Below, one piece after another: positions 53,380 through 64,000 of a stretch of 64,000 nt of DNA. Position 1 is the first letter of the stretch. Every line of letters begins with the position of its first letter. The notes under the pieces were generated by a model. It was not told the origin of the DNA and made no database searches. It saw only the letters and a list, made by a program, of their open reading frames with translations. The position numbers and the translations under genes were made by a program. Location: the NCBI GenBank assembly GCA_012934845.2, contig WNNJ02003641.1:354339-418338 (forward strand). Reading direction: 5' to 3'. Origin of the DNA: Pomphorhynchus laevis. Lineage: Eukaryota > Acanthocephala > Palaeacanthocephala > Echinorhynchida > Pomphorhynchidae.

Positions 53380-54530
53380 CAGATGCTGTGCGTGTAATAG
53401 TCCTAACGCAAAATGTTAGGGATGTCGGTGAGCACAATAAAACAAATTAAAACAAATGAAAACACAATAAAAAATGTACATCATACTCGACGCCAAATTG
53501 CTGTCGTAGATATTCAACAGTTAGTTCATTGTCGAAAGTCGAAATGTAACTCTAATCAGGTATTAACCAAGCACATCAAGTTCAGCACACATTTGAAATC
53601 CTCAATGGCAAAGATCCAATGTCAATTTCAGACATTTATAATGTGGTCATTCAATGGCCTCCTAGTACGATGAATCTTCCACAATGCGAAGCTAGTAAGA
53701 AATTCATTGACATAATAACCGAACTATATCAGAAAATTTGTGGTGAATTACCGTTAATGGACGACAATATCTTGAAGTCCGCTACGGTGTTTTTTCTTTT
53801 TACAACGAAAAGTAGTTGTAGTTAATAAATGCCTCGATTGTCGTATACTTTTAGGAAAAAATGGCCAGATCAATGAACTATTTGAAGAAGCGCGTATATT
53901 GCATGCTTGCTCAATTTTAAAAATAAGTGAGACTACAGATAGATGAATTAAGATATACTGCAAGTTGATGGCATTGTAGGGTCAAGGCAACTGTATCAGT
54001 ATTAGCTGCTGATGAAGGAAAGGGAACGGTACTGCCAAATGTGAAAATTAATGAAGTTTCAGTGAAATTTATTAAGGTATATACACCCTAAGCAGGCAGA
54101 AGTATGTGAAGATGTACTACTTAATCATTCTCTGCCAAGAGCTAAGGAACCTCACTCTTTGGCGTTCTTGGAACTAGACAGCGATTCAATTGTTTTTTTA
54201 CTTAAATCAGTCTCTGGTTCGGCTGCGCTATCGGGATTCGATTCAGGTATTTGGGAGAAATGTTGATCTCCTTTGGGGAAACGTCAAGAAAACTAGCAGA
54301 AGCTTTGTCCGAGTTCGCAGTTAAATTGGCATCCGTAAGTATTAAACTGGAGATACTTGAACCATTTGTTGCTTGTAGGTTGGATGCCATTCCTAAGAAA
54401 AACGAAGGAATCTGACATATTGGTGTGGTTGATGTCAGCCAACGAATAATTTGAAAGGCAATCATAGAAAAAAAATTAACCTGCATAACGTTACGGGTGT
54501 TGATCAACTATATGACTCTAACGCATTAGA
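53380..54530 (+). mobile_element. RLE LINE relic g (5' half)
   Basis: A Cys-rich start (RCCACNSPNAKC near 53377) is followed by DIYNVVIQWPPSTMNLPQCE and ASKKFIDIITELYQK (53625-53740), then LGKNGQINELFEEARILHA near 53850. The RT entry block, after breaks, reads FGETSRKLAEALSEFAVKLA, LEPFVACRLDAIPK and IGVVDVSQRII (54275-54460). In other animal members the order is Cys-rich domain, IVHW..N.F.VPSG..GK.F..EL.RL..A, RRL.LW..G.I..LL.E.R.IQ.R, then ACRLI.LDK.PG.RPIG. It stops before the RT active site. Confidence 0.6.
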
Positions 54531-55230
54531 ATAGAACTATATATACATTTCCTTAGAGAAAAATTCAATTTTTATCCCTCGTTTAGATTACTATCAATCG
54601 ATGCAACTAATGATTTCAATCGCTTAACGTACAGTAGTTATTCATTACATACCCTATATATGTTTCTCGTGGGCTCGCTAAATTTGTGTTACTTTATTTC
54701 AAATCGTTTTAATATTCGCATATACAACAGTGTTCTGGAAAATAGACAATTCTTTTTTATTTTATAATATTGCTTATCCTGTTTTTATTGTTTAATATAA
54801 AATATCTACTGTCTAAGTTTCCAAGTATAAGTGAAATTGAATCCGACTCGTAGACAATTATTTTTGAAAATTGTTCATTGGTAACAATGCAACAATCACA
54901 ATGAACATAAACGTGACATAAGGTGTATTATCGTAAGTTTATACAAACAAGCTAAAACAAGCCAAATGAAGACACATATTAATAAAATTCAGGATAAAGT
55001 CAATCCATTAGTAAAAACGATGCTCTGCAACATCTTAAAATACGTTTTTAAGTAACATTGAAATTGACTTTGACTCATGAAGTTCTCAAATACATTTATT
55101 AAAGTTACAGCCACAAGACATTTGATTACCTATTGCGTCATTCAAACTTTATCTTATGAAATGTAAAAACCAACATTGCTACATACCAACAAAAGGCAAC
55201 ATTTTAGTTGTCGAGTAAACAAGACGTGAC
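54531..55230. other. AT-rich spacer
   Basis: Nothing recognised. Confidence 0.5.
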
Positions 55231-55231
55231 T

Positions 55232-55960
55232 AAAAAGTAGTTTCAACAATTTTTGACTAAATCATTATATTTTCGTCGTTTGCTGTTTGAAGATAAAATG
55301 TGCGTATAAGGTTGAAATACACAAGGTTGAAAATTGTATTTGTAAAAGTTTGCAACTATAAGTAGACTAGTTTACCTGAGCCAGAAAGAGTATTCCTCAA
55401 CGAAGATCAAGACGAAATCTAAATATTTTATCATTCTGAGAATTCCTATTATAGGCCGTAAGTATTGATAATTCCGGTTTTCAGATTTATTATAACAATT
55501 TTGCAGGTAATAATATCAGTAAAACAATATATTTTCACTTAGATATAATCCTAGACACATTTTTAAATCCGGTTTTTATTATTTATTTTAAAATGCGTTC
55601 CTTCTGATGACCTATTTTCCTTATTCAAATACATCGTATGTTATTTTTTATTCAAATCTTTAAAATTGATTTTTATTTAAAATTATAATTATAAATTTTA
55701 TCGTTATATAAATATAAATTGCATAAAATCTTATATAATTATTTATTATTTAAAATTAATTATCTTTATTTTTAATTCATATATAGTATAAAATACGTAA
55801 ACTCAATTATCTCATTAAATTTGTTCTACTGACAAGTTATTATTGACCTGTAGACTTTGTTCTCGGTAATATAACTTTTGTCAGAAATACTGAAATTATG
55901 TATTATTGATACGAATATTATTTTCCTGCCAATTTTCATGCAAGGTTAATTAATGTTTTC
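55232..55960 (+). repeat. Diverged direct duplication, copy 2, interrupted by W
   Basis: Matches 52420-53330 in two parts, 55232-55510 and 55830-55960, with a W repeat between. Confidence 0.6.
55600..55825 (+). repeat. W repeat 3' part, nested
   Basis: TTCTGATGACCTATTTTCCT, a diverged core edge, through AAAATACGTAAACTCAATTA. A 5' W fragment (ATATATAAATCAATAAAATA) lies at 55980-56105. Confidence 0.6.
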
Positions 55961-56105
55961 TATTTATTATCATGGATTAGTATATATCAACAAAATATTA
56001 TAATCTTAAATTTAAAATATATAAATCAATAAAATATTATTAAAAACAAATTTAAATTATTTAAGCGAAAAAATGTTTTGGATGAATAGAAAGCAATATT
56101 ATTTG

Positions 56106-56560
56106 TATACGAATAAGATACGCTAGATCAATTATAATTAATAGAATTATAAATAATTAATAATTTTATATAAGATTTTACATAGCTAAATATAAATAGT
56201 TGATTAATTTTATATATTTTAAATTATTATTACTATTGTGTAACAAGACTCTATTTTAAAATAGTAGAAAAATCAAGAAGAATCAAATGCAATTGTACAA
56301 AGATTTCAAGAGAATTGTTATCTAATAAATATTTCAATTTATTTTCCATTAATTCATAATCCTTGACTTGTAATGATTTTAAATCTCGAATATATTTATC
56401 TTTCAGGTATTGATTGTTTCTTTTGAGCAAATTTATTTACACTTATTACTAATTCTGAATATTTAAGTGGTAATGAATATGGTAATTTGAAAAAATATAG
56501 TTCTCCAACGAATAAGGTCATGAGATGTGGACAATTGCTGGCGCGATTGCTCCGTGCAGC
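56106..56560. other. AT-rich spacer
   Basis: Nothing coding recognised; low-complexity runs. Confidence 0.5.
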
Positions 56561-56564
56561 GGGG

Positions 56565-58410
56565 TTTTAACAACTACCTCGAGTGAAGCAGTAAAATGTC
56601 GAGGATAGAATTTGTTGATGTGCAATGAAAGGTAAGGCATGATAGTTTGTGAATAAGATAACCGTTCCTAGCTCTGTGAATTGCTGCATTGATCCAACGA
56701 CCAGATATGTCGTTGAAATTCTCAAGTATCATGTCATAGCCGTTGTCGATAATACTATCCAGAGGTCACGTTTCTTGTGTATCTCTTCTGGACGGATGTA
56801 GACATTGGCTAGACTGAGGCGTTAAACGGTCTTACAGAGTGAAACTACTAAACATGACATGGCTGGACATGAATAGTTCAACAGGAGGGAGCACCTTAAA
56901 AAGCACTTAACTAAGGTGAAGAGTCCTTGAGATAAAGTGAAGTGAGGTGGGGTTATGTACGGAGTATAGTGGGAACAAATGTGCTCTGGAATAAATCGAT
57001 TAATGTCCTGAAAAAGACGGATAGACCGCGTCTCTTGAAGGACTATAACATCTGCAACTCTACCGGATAGAAGTCTAAAGGCAGAAGCACCTCCCGAATT
57101 CCACTAAAGGATATTCAGTGAAAAAGGCTCACGAGTACACTGCATTGTGATGGAATATTTGGAAGTGGGATTGCCGACCTAGAAAGAGCCAGGGACGAGA
57201 AGGTTTCCTTTTCCTCCACTAGCACTGTTCAAGGTGGGTACTTGCACGTGGACAGCATCGTCATTTCCCCGAGCGGCTAATCTATTCCTCTTTAGCATCT
57301 TTCCTAACTTTAAAGGGGATGGGATGCGCCGAAGTCCCTTCTTCTTTGACTCAGGAACAGCAATAGGTATAGGCGAGACCGGATTTGAACTGATGACGGA
57401 GAGAAGGGTAGCAATTAAATATTCTACCTTCTTGATGGCCGTCTTGACACGCTCATCCACAATACGAAGTATGTCGCCGTAAGTCATTTGCGAGGCTGTA
57501 TGACAAATGTTTCGGTGAACTTCGCCGGCGCTTGCTTGATGAACGAGTTACAATAATTCTTGAAGTGAATGCATTTTTATGACAAGGCTGGATGGTTCCC
57601 ACCGCAGTTCGCACAGATGAGGGGAGCCATACACTTTTCTCCGAAAATTAGTCCCTGACAGTAAGAAGAGCTGCAAATACCGCATGTTAATTGTTTGCAG
57701 CAGCTGGAAGCTCAGTGCCCCACGCGTGGCACTGGTTGCAATGCGGGAAAGTATGTTCATCCGTATTTATAACCGAAAACGTAGGTTGTACCCTAAAAAA
57801 GGGTTAAAGGCCGTCTTTGAAAGAATCTTTGGCTGTTCTGTTGTGGCGGAACAAAAACCTATAGGCAGAGGGAAGCCGTTCTTCATCATGGCTGTTCGAA
57901 GATTCGATACTTTAAATATAGATTGAAAATCTTCTATGTCTTTAACTTCTAAGTGACAGGGAAGATTTGAAATTTTAATTGAAGCCAGTATCGGTCTAAC
58001 CTGGATTATGCCCATATCCTTAAGTGTAGAATCAAAGAAGTTCACATAGCTTCTTAGTATATCTGGTGTTGCAAAAGAAATTTTAATATCGGTTTCAAAA
58101 ATTTAATCGAATTGAACAAAATTCTGTTTGTGTATTTATGGGCAAAATGTCGTAGGAACGTATTAAACAGATTATGCCTTTCAATAGGCTTTAATAACTT
58201 TATTATAATGAGATTTTTTAACTTTGGGATGGGATTGAGTACTTCCACATCCTCCGTAACAATTGAAACATTACTGACCTTTTTATCCATCGATTTCGTA
58301 CTGATTTTAACTTTTCTTGGGCCACTTTCGAAGGAAATTTGAGCTGTTTCCATTGGTAAACTGCAATCCTTTGAAGCTCCGAAAGTACTTTTCACACTGA
58401 ACATTTCACA
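56565..58410 (-). mobile_element. J LINE copy B (ORF1 and start of ORF2)
   Basis: Read leftward from 58404: an ORF1 start MFSVKSTFGASKD with PIPKLKNLIIIKLLKPIERH then NLFNTFLRHF (copy C: PIPKLAHLCIIKASKPIEKH then KLFQTFLRDF). An internal ORF1 block follows at 57767-58045 (LASIKISNLPCHLEVKDIED). Further on are the coiled Lys-rich stretch at 57179-57487 and the beginning of the endonuclease near 57000-57140 down to GGYD..L.DF.D..GRWINA-like sequence near 56700. RT missing. Copies B and C point away from each other. Confidence 0.75.
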
Positions 58411-58420
58411 GCAAAATTGT

Positions 58421-58510
58421 TTAACAACCTTGTTAACTCGACAAGGTTGTTACAACCTTGTCGTATCCTTGTTTAACTCGTTTAACTCATTTCACAACCT
58501 TGTTTAACTC
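58421..58510. repeat. Palindromic and slipped repeats at a LINE 5' junction
   Basis: AACAACCTTGT (58423-58433) pairs with ACAAGGTTGTT (58441-58451), and ACAAGGTTGT (58441-58450) pairs with ACAACCTTGT (58452-58461). TTGTTTAACTCG or TTTAACTC recurs at 58470, 58481 and 58503. The unit derives from the LINE sequence TTTCACAACCTTGTTTAACT at 58491. Confidence 0.8.
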
Positions 58511-59995
58511 GTCCATCCGCAGTCGTATCTTCCCTTCACACTGGAAATCCGCAATCGTTCGTCCCCTCCTTAAGAAACAATCGCTCGACCCCTCCCTTCC
58601 TTCTAGCTATCGCCCCATTTCACTACTCCCTACTCTTTCTAAGCTCTTAGAACGCCTCATCTTAATACAAATCAACGCTTATCTCTCCTCATCCAATCTG
58701 TACCCTCCTTTCCAATCCGCTTTCCGCTCTAATCACTCGACAGAAATCGCATGCATAAAAGTGTACAACGACTTACTCATTTCTCGAGACAAGGCTCTAT
58801 ATAGTGTTCTCATCTCCCTCGACCTCTCCTCCGCATTCGACATTGTCGACCACTCCGTCCTCCTTTCTCGCCTTCGTTCTGATTACGGACTTTCTTCCTC
58901 TTCCGTAGCATGGTTCGCCTCATATCTATCCGACCGTATTTTTTCGCGTCTGGGCCAATTCATCATCCTCCCCTCCCATCCCTATTTTTTGCGGGGTCCC
59001 ACAAGGTTCAGTCCTAGGTCTCCTGCTTTTCTCTCTTCTGCTTGGCGATCTATCTCCGTTTATCAAACCTTACTCCTTTAAGGTCATGCAATACGCCGAT
59101 GACATTCTAATCTATGCTCATGTACCCGCACATCGCATACACGATATCGGCATTTCTGCCTCGAACTGTCTTTATTCTATCTACAAACGTCTCTCCAATC
59201 TCCATCTCGTTCTAAACCCCGAAAAGTCCAAAATAATGTGGATCCTTCCCCGTAAACCAAACATATCTCCTCCCATTGTATCTTTTGCCTCATCGATCAT
59301 CCCTGTAGTCCACAATCTCACTTTCTTAGGCTTCCATTTCGATGATCACCTTTCCCTTAAACCCTTCGTCCGTGACAAGGTCCGCTCGTCTAACTTAATT
59401 CTCCGTGACATCCGCCGTATCCGCCCCCTTATCGACTTCCGTTCTTGTATGTCTCTTCTTTCATCGCTTTTTTCCCTAAAATCGATTACTGCCTTAGCCT
59501 TTTCGCCAATTATCCAAAATCCATCATCCTACCCCTACAACGAATAATCAACACCGCCGTTCGAGTGCTCTTTCGTCTCCGTCGCTTCGACCACACATCC
59601 ACATATTTTGCCCAACTCTCATGGCCCACCATCCACATCCGCATCAAACTCCGCCTTCTTCTCGTTACTTTTCGTCTCATCGCTGTCGGCTCCCCATCGT
59701 TCATCAACCTTCCTTTCTTAGACGATACTCGCCCCACCTCGCTATCGCTTCGTTCCTGTCATACCCTCTTACTCCACGTTCCTAATTACTCCAACAACTA
59801 CGGTCTCCGATCCTTCCTCGTCGCCGCCTCACTCGCCTGGAATCAACTCCCTCTCAACGTCCGCCGCGCTCCCTCCTTTATCACATTCAAACACCTCCTC
59901 CGTTCACACCTTCTCGACACCTGATTCACAGTCTTGTTTTGTTGTGGTCATGTAAGCGTGCGCTGGCACGCATTTGCCACGTTAAAATAAATCGT
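58470..59995 (+). mobile_element. CR1/L2-type LINE, 5'-truncated
   Basis: RT domain from HWKSAIVRPLLKK through SSYRPISLLPTLSKLLERLI, SLDLSSAFDIVDHSVLLSRL, GVPQGSVLGLLLFSLLL and VMQYADDILIY; then LNPEKSKIMWI, LTFLGFHFDDHLSLKP and the C-terminal RSFLVAASLAWNQLPLNVRR block. Three frames are used (58458-59081, 59086-59547, 59445-59924), so about two frameshifts. The RT catalytic motifs are intact. The 3' end has AATAAATCG followed by a T run and no long poly(A). The 3.6-kb fragment on the minus strand is the same family. Confidence 0.88.
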
Positions 59996-60004
59996 TTTTT
60001 TTAA

Positions 60005-61180
60005 ATGAGTTTGAAATCCTTTTGCATATACACGATCAATTATACTTTTATGAGAAATATATATAAACGAGTATTTGAAAAAATTAGTGAACAATTAAGC
60101 ATGTCGGAGCTTCAAAGCTCGTTATTTTGCAACGAATTTCAAGCCAACAAGGAAGAAGCGAATGCTCCTGGTCATCAATTCTCTTCCAAAGGTAGGACGG
60201 ACTCACAAGTAAGTGGTGAATTTTGTTTTCTGGACTCGGATAAGGGGATATTACCCCCTATTCCAAAGCTAGCACACTTGTGCATAATAAAGGCGTCAAA
60301 ACCTATTGAAAAACATAAATTGTTCCAAACGTTTCTTCGTGATTTTATTAGTCTTCACGACTAAAGAGTTATATTTAACTCTGTTAAGGTTTATCCCAAC
60401 TCAGTGAAGATTTCTTTTACTAACGCTTCAATATTGGATGAGTATAAGGCTTATTTCGAGGAGCATTATCTGGATCACGGGTCGATCACTATCAAGCCGC
60501 TCCAATGTAACCTGAAGATTTCGAACTTTCCACTGTACTTAGAAGATGATGACTCGAACAAGCTCAAGAGTCGCTTCAAATTGCACTCAGTTAGGCAGGT
60601 ACTCGTGAAGGGGGCGAGCCCCTCTCAGTTGGATTTGCGAATGCTGACTTAGATAGTGGACTACTATTATCCCGTTCCTCAGGCAACCCCTTTATGGGTT
60701 TTAACTAAAAATTTTCAATAATTGAGGAAGACAGATAGACGTTCCCCCACTGTCAAAGATGCCACTGCTGGGGACATTGGAAGTCTACATGCAGTAAGGC
60801 TTAAACATGTGGGGTATGTGGAACGACTGAGTGTACCCACATGGTCTGCAATGAAAAATGTCTGGCACCTCCTTCGTGCATTAACTGCCGTGGGGATCAT
60901 CCTGCATGGTCGCGCAAGTGCGCCTCGTTCAAGAATTATCGTCAACGATTTATGAAACCCCCGTCTCACTCCTATGTAGAGGATGCTGTTCCAGTCGAAA
61001 TGTCTAACAACGACATCCTTACACTTTTGGAGAATCAAAAACGCACAATCATCGCTGAGCTAAAGGCCTTGTTTATCTCTCTGGTCACTCCTACTGTCAC
61101 TCAGTTTCCAGTAGACCTAAAGTCAACCCCCAAACTAAGAAGAGGGGGTTCTGCCAGTATGGTTCACCCACTTTAGGTGG
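60005..61180 (+). mobile_element. J LINE copy C, ORF1
   Basis: Pieces of an ORF1 in changing frames: PIPKLAHLCIIKASKPIEKH (60258), CNLKISNFPLYLEDDDSNKL (60509) and two CCHC-type zinc knuckles, CGVCGTTECTHMVCNEKC and CINCRGDHPAWSRKC (60815-60925), then a Lys/Glu stretch ending near 61176. Nucleic-acid-binding ORF1 proteins with such knuckles are standard for Jockey/I/R1-type LINEs. At least two frame changes and an in-frame TAA near 60362 break it. Confidence 0.75.
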
Positions 61181-61334
61181 GAAAGATTCTAAAAGACTTA
61201 AGTGCTTCTCAGGGAAATGAAGATATTGCCTTGGGGGGCCTGGCCTGTGATTGGGCTACTTGCAAGGGGGCAACCCTCTTGCACCTAGTTCTGTCTAGGT
61301 TGGCATCCCCCCTTCCAACTAATTTAACATAATA

Positions 61335-62527
61335 GTGAGTAAACCTGAGGCTTTTTCACTGAATATTCTTCAGTGGAATTCGGGAGGTGCTTATGCCCTT
61401 AGACTTTTATCTGGTAGAGACGCAGATGTTATAGTCCTTCGGGAGACGCGGTCTATTCGTCTCTCCCAGAACATTACTCGACACATCCAAAAGCACATTT
61501 ATACCCACTATACTCCGTACAAAACCCCACCTCACTCCTCTTCATCTCAAGGACTCTTGACCTTAGTTAAATGCTCCCTAAGGTCTTCCCTCCTGTTGAA
61601 TTACTCTTGTCCAGCCCTGTCTTGTTTGGTAGTTTAACTTGTTAAGAGCGGTAAACGTCTCAGTATAACCAATGTCTACATTCGTCAAGGGGAGATTCAC
61701 AAGAACCGTGAACTCCTGGATGGGATTATCGATGGCGGCTATGACATGATACTAAGAGATTTCAACGACAGAACTGGTCGTTGGATCAACGCATCGATAC
61801 GCAGAGCTAGGAACGGTTATTCATTCATAAACCACCGTCCCTCTCATTTCATTGCACATCAACGAATTAAATACTCGATATTTTACTGCTCCACTCGAGG
61901 TGGTTGCTTAAACCCCTCTGTACGGAGCAGTCGCGTCAACAGCTGTCCACCTCTCATGACCTCATTCGTTGGCGGATAGAGCAGGACACGCTGCTGAGAA
62001 GGAGGTTTCACTTTGATCCAATCAGAGTGGCCTTCTTTCAGGCGGCTATCCAGCGCTTCCCCCGGATAGGAAATAAGAGTCTAACCGAATTCAATACCTA
62101 CCTCTTTTCACAAGCTACCGGGATTCATTCGAAAACCTATAAAGGTCGCATTTACAATCCCACTCCTACAAAACTCAAGGTTCTTGCCAAATTACTAAAC
62201 CTCCCTAATCTCTCTGCTTCCGCTATACAAACTCTCTCGACTGAATACTGGAGCACTAGGTATAGGTTCCAGCTGAGTAAGGATAAGGCGAGTATTGCCC
62301 GTCTTAAGCCGCCTCAGTATTCTTTTTGGAAGGTATTCATGAAGGAGAAGTTTGTATGTTGGAAGGATAGAACATTGGGTTGGATAGGTAAGATAGGCCT
62401 TGATAAAGTTTTTGAGGAGTCACTAGCCCATCACAATTATGGAGCCACTCAATCACCTCAACAAATCCCACCCTGGGGTGACTACAGGAGTAAGGATTTA
62501 TCGGTGAATGACATTCTCGACTCCTAG
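61335..62527 (+). mobile_element. J LINE copy C, ORF2 endonuclease and linker
   Basis: Starts MSKPEAFSLNILQWNSGGAY at 61335. APE-type endonuclease blocks: LQWNSGG, VIVLRETRSI (catalytic Glu), SITNVYIRQGEIHKN and GGYDMILRDFNDRTGRWINA (a GDFN equivalent, with Arg for Gly). A stop at 61635 separates the first two blocks from the rest, with the frame continuing after it. 61904-62527 is an open linker with DTLLRRRFHFDP and RYRFQLSKDKASIARLKPPQ. ORF1 and ORF2 are separated by about 150 bases. Confidence 0.8.
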
Positions 62528-62611
62528 GGTTCACTTCCGGGCACCTCCGAATCCGTCACTCCACTTTCTTCTCGTGTATGTCAGCTTCTGACTGCCGATC
62601 AGAGAAGTGAA

Positions 62612-63640
62612 TTGGCCGTCACAATGCTATTAGCCTCCCCTTCCGATGCAACAGACATCAATATTAGTAAACGTGTTTTTATCCCTAAGGTTAAATCCTG
62701 CTCTTGTCCTAAAGACCTGCGTCCCATCTCAATACAAAATGCCCTCGTATCGATTTACGAGAAAGCGCTTGCGCGTAAAATCCGCGATCACTTGTTAAGG
62801 CGTCATTTAATCCGTCCTGGTTTTCATGGGTTCGTCAAAGGGCGCTCGGTCCATTCAGCAGTAGGTGAGGTGGAGCAGTTTTGTCGGGAAAATAGCCATC
62901 GTCTGGTAGTGGCCGTATTCCTGGACTTCTCTGCTGCATTTGACCGCATCTCCATTCCCTTCGTGACATCTTCTCTCAGGTCCCTCGGGTTGCCTGCGAG
63001 AATTGTTAACAGGGTGGAGATACTGCTGTACACCAAGCGATTTTATTATGAAGACGACCCTGATGCGCGTCAGTTCTACCCTATTACGGGCGTGCCTCAA
63101 GGCTCCCCTCTTTCTCCTATCTTATATCTTGCTGCTTCCATCATTCTATTCAAAATATTTAAACGTGAACAACGTCTAGTGGTGTACGCTGATGACATCA
63201 CAGCCTTGTTCACTGGACACAGGTTCAAGTACGTAGTCTCTGACATCAGCCGTTTCTTTTTAAGATTAAAAGACCAGTTACCCATATTCAATCTTATTTT
63301 AAACTCAGCTAAATCGCAGGTGGTCGTCTTTCATGGCACCCCTGCAACAAACAAAAACTTAAGAGATTAGCTTTCCTCCATATTTGCCTCTGAACCACTT
63401 CCCACCTTCATAAGTCGAGTAAAATACCTGGGGTTAACCGTTACGGTGAACTGTTCGGCGAAAGCTGACCTGGATAGACTTAAACGTATTCTGAAGAAAG
63501 CTAGGTGTGCTCTGAAACGGGCTCAGCATCTGTCATTGAAAGGGAGCCCAGGTGCGCCTTTGGGGCACTTGGGCTATCTCGGGATTAGTCTTCTTCTCAA
63601 GAGGACGTCCACCAGAGCAAAGGTTAAGGTTTCTTAAGCT
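62612..63640 (+). mobile_element. J LINE copy C, ORF2 reverse transcriptase
   Basis: A 252-codon open frame: DLRPISIQNALVSIYEKALA, GFVKGRSVHSAVGEVE, VAVFLDFSAAFDRISIP (block A), ITGVPQGSPLSPILYLAASI (block B) and LVVYADDITALF (block C, both Asp present), then LNSAKSQVVVFHGTP. After a TAG at 63368 the thumb continues with KYLGLTVTVNC near 63426. The fold is like R1/I/Jockey RTs. The RT core looks intact, in contrast to the broken ORF1. Confidence 0.87.
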
Positions 63641-63920
63641 TTTCGTCTCTCGTTTACCAAGCATAGTCCGCGCCAATTGGATTCTTCGGGGGGAGGGGAG
63701 GTGAAAGACCCCAAGTGGTTCAGTCGGAAGGCGGCGTGTTGGCTCGGTTGGGGGCTCAGATCCCTTTGGACCTGAGGCCATGAAAGAGAAAGGGAAGATG
63801 AAAAAACGAAGGGAAATTCTGTCATTTTTTATCTGAGTTGGTTATGACCTACTTTTTTTATTCTTGCATGCTATATTTTGGTGTATTTAATAAAGTCTTT
63901 ATTTATTTATTTATTTATTA
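63641..63920 (+). mobile_element. J LINE copy C, 3' UTR and tail
   Basis: GC-rich 3' UTR ending GTGTATTTAATAAAGTC, an AATAAA signal, followed by a (TTTA)n microsatellite at about 63898-63920. This repeat tail instead of poly(A) marks the 3' end, near 63920. Confidence 0.8.
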
Positions 63921-64000
63921 TTTTTGTAATTACGTATTCTGCACCGGAAAAAAGCGTGTCAGAGGAACAAAGGATTGTAAAAAATCAGTTTTCCAGTTGA
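63921..64000. other. Flanking DNA
   Basis: Short AT-rich flank with nothing recognised. Confidence 0.5.

Noticed and set aside
59510-59737. Basic 75-codon minus-strand frame
   Set aside because: Shadow of the CR1/L2-type LINE coding strand.
1-64000. LTR retrotransposons, endogenous retroviruses, Polintons or toxin genes
   Set aside because: I looked for paired LTRs, protease/integrase motifs, capsid or DNA-polymerase B blocks and found none.

Overview
This is strongly AT-rich eukaryotic DNA from an animal. Coding sequence is sparse, introns are long, and most of the GC-richer patches are decayed retrotransposons. I see no bacterial operons, rRNA, intact tRNA, CRISPR or LTR/retroviral element. 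The best clue to the host is a spliced Prospero (PROX) homeodomain gene. Its conserved domain is divergent and shares residues such as YTRYPNS and KDIEPSWKK with what I remember of nematode Prospero, so a fast-evolving nematode or another derived invertebrate is my guess, not a demonstration.

Layout. 1-3.6 kb: AT-rich DNA, the edge of a reverse-transcriptase relic, a small GC-richer repeat patch and one exon-like piece. 3.6-8 kb: a LINE relic, then an 882-bp inverted repeat whose arms each carry a Merlin/ISXO2-type transposase remnant, with another LINE 3' end in the loop. 8-15 kb: three or four decayed LINEs of a type with a C-terminal restriction-like endonuclease (RLE), one split by a nested copy of a dispersed repeat (here called W). 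15-20.5 kb: mostly AT-rich with W copies and a foldback. 20.6-26.6 kb: a Penelope-like element with a GIY-YIG endonuclease, detached copies of its ends, a 0.6-kb direct duplication, and one exon-like fragment resembling an F-BAR protein.

27.3-34.6 kb: the Prospero gene, four exons on the plus strand, with a 165-bp foldback and duplicated repeats in intron 1 and a sense-oriented RLE LINE relic in intron 3. 36.5-40.3 kb, minus strand: an intronless 573-codon ORF with a complete PTPN1/2-like tyrosine phosphatase domain, lying directly behind and in the same reading frame as an almost intact RLE LINE. This junction is the most unusual thing in the window. 40.4-42.6 kb: fragments of an APE-type LINE (here J) and an RTE LINE, W copies and a tRNA-derived SINE.

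43.9-56 kb: a 156-bp tandem array, a three-copy 0.4-kb repeat (Q), a LINE with an internal 502-bp duplication, a cluster of repeats (R) mixed with YIDD reverse-transcriptase scraps, and the 5' half of another RLE LINE. 56.5-64 kb: two head-to-head J copies with a CR1/L2-type LINE between them; the right-hand J copy is the most complete element here. The two host genes have no visible functional link. All family assignments come from reading motifs by eye and no database search was run.
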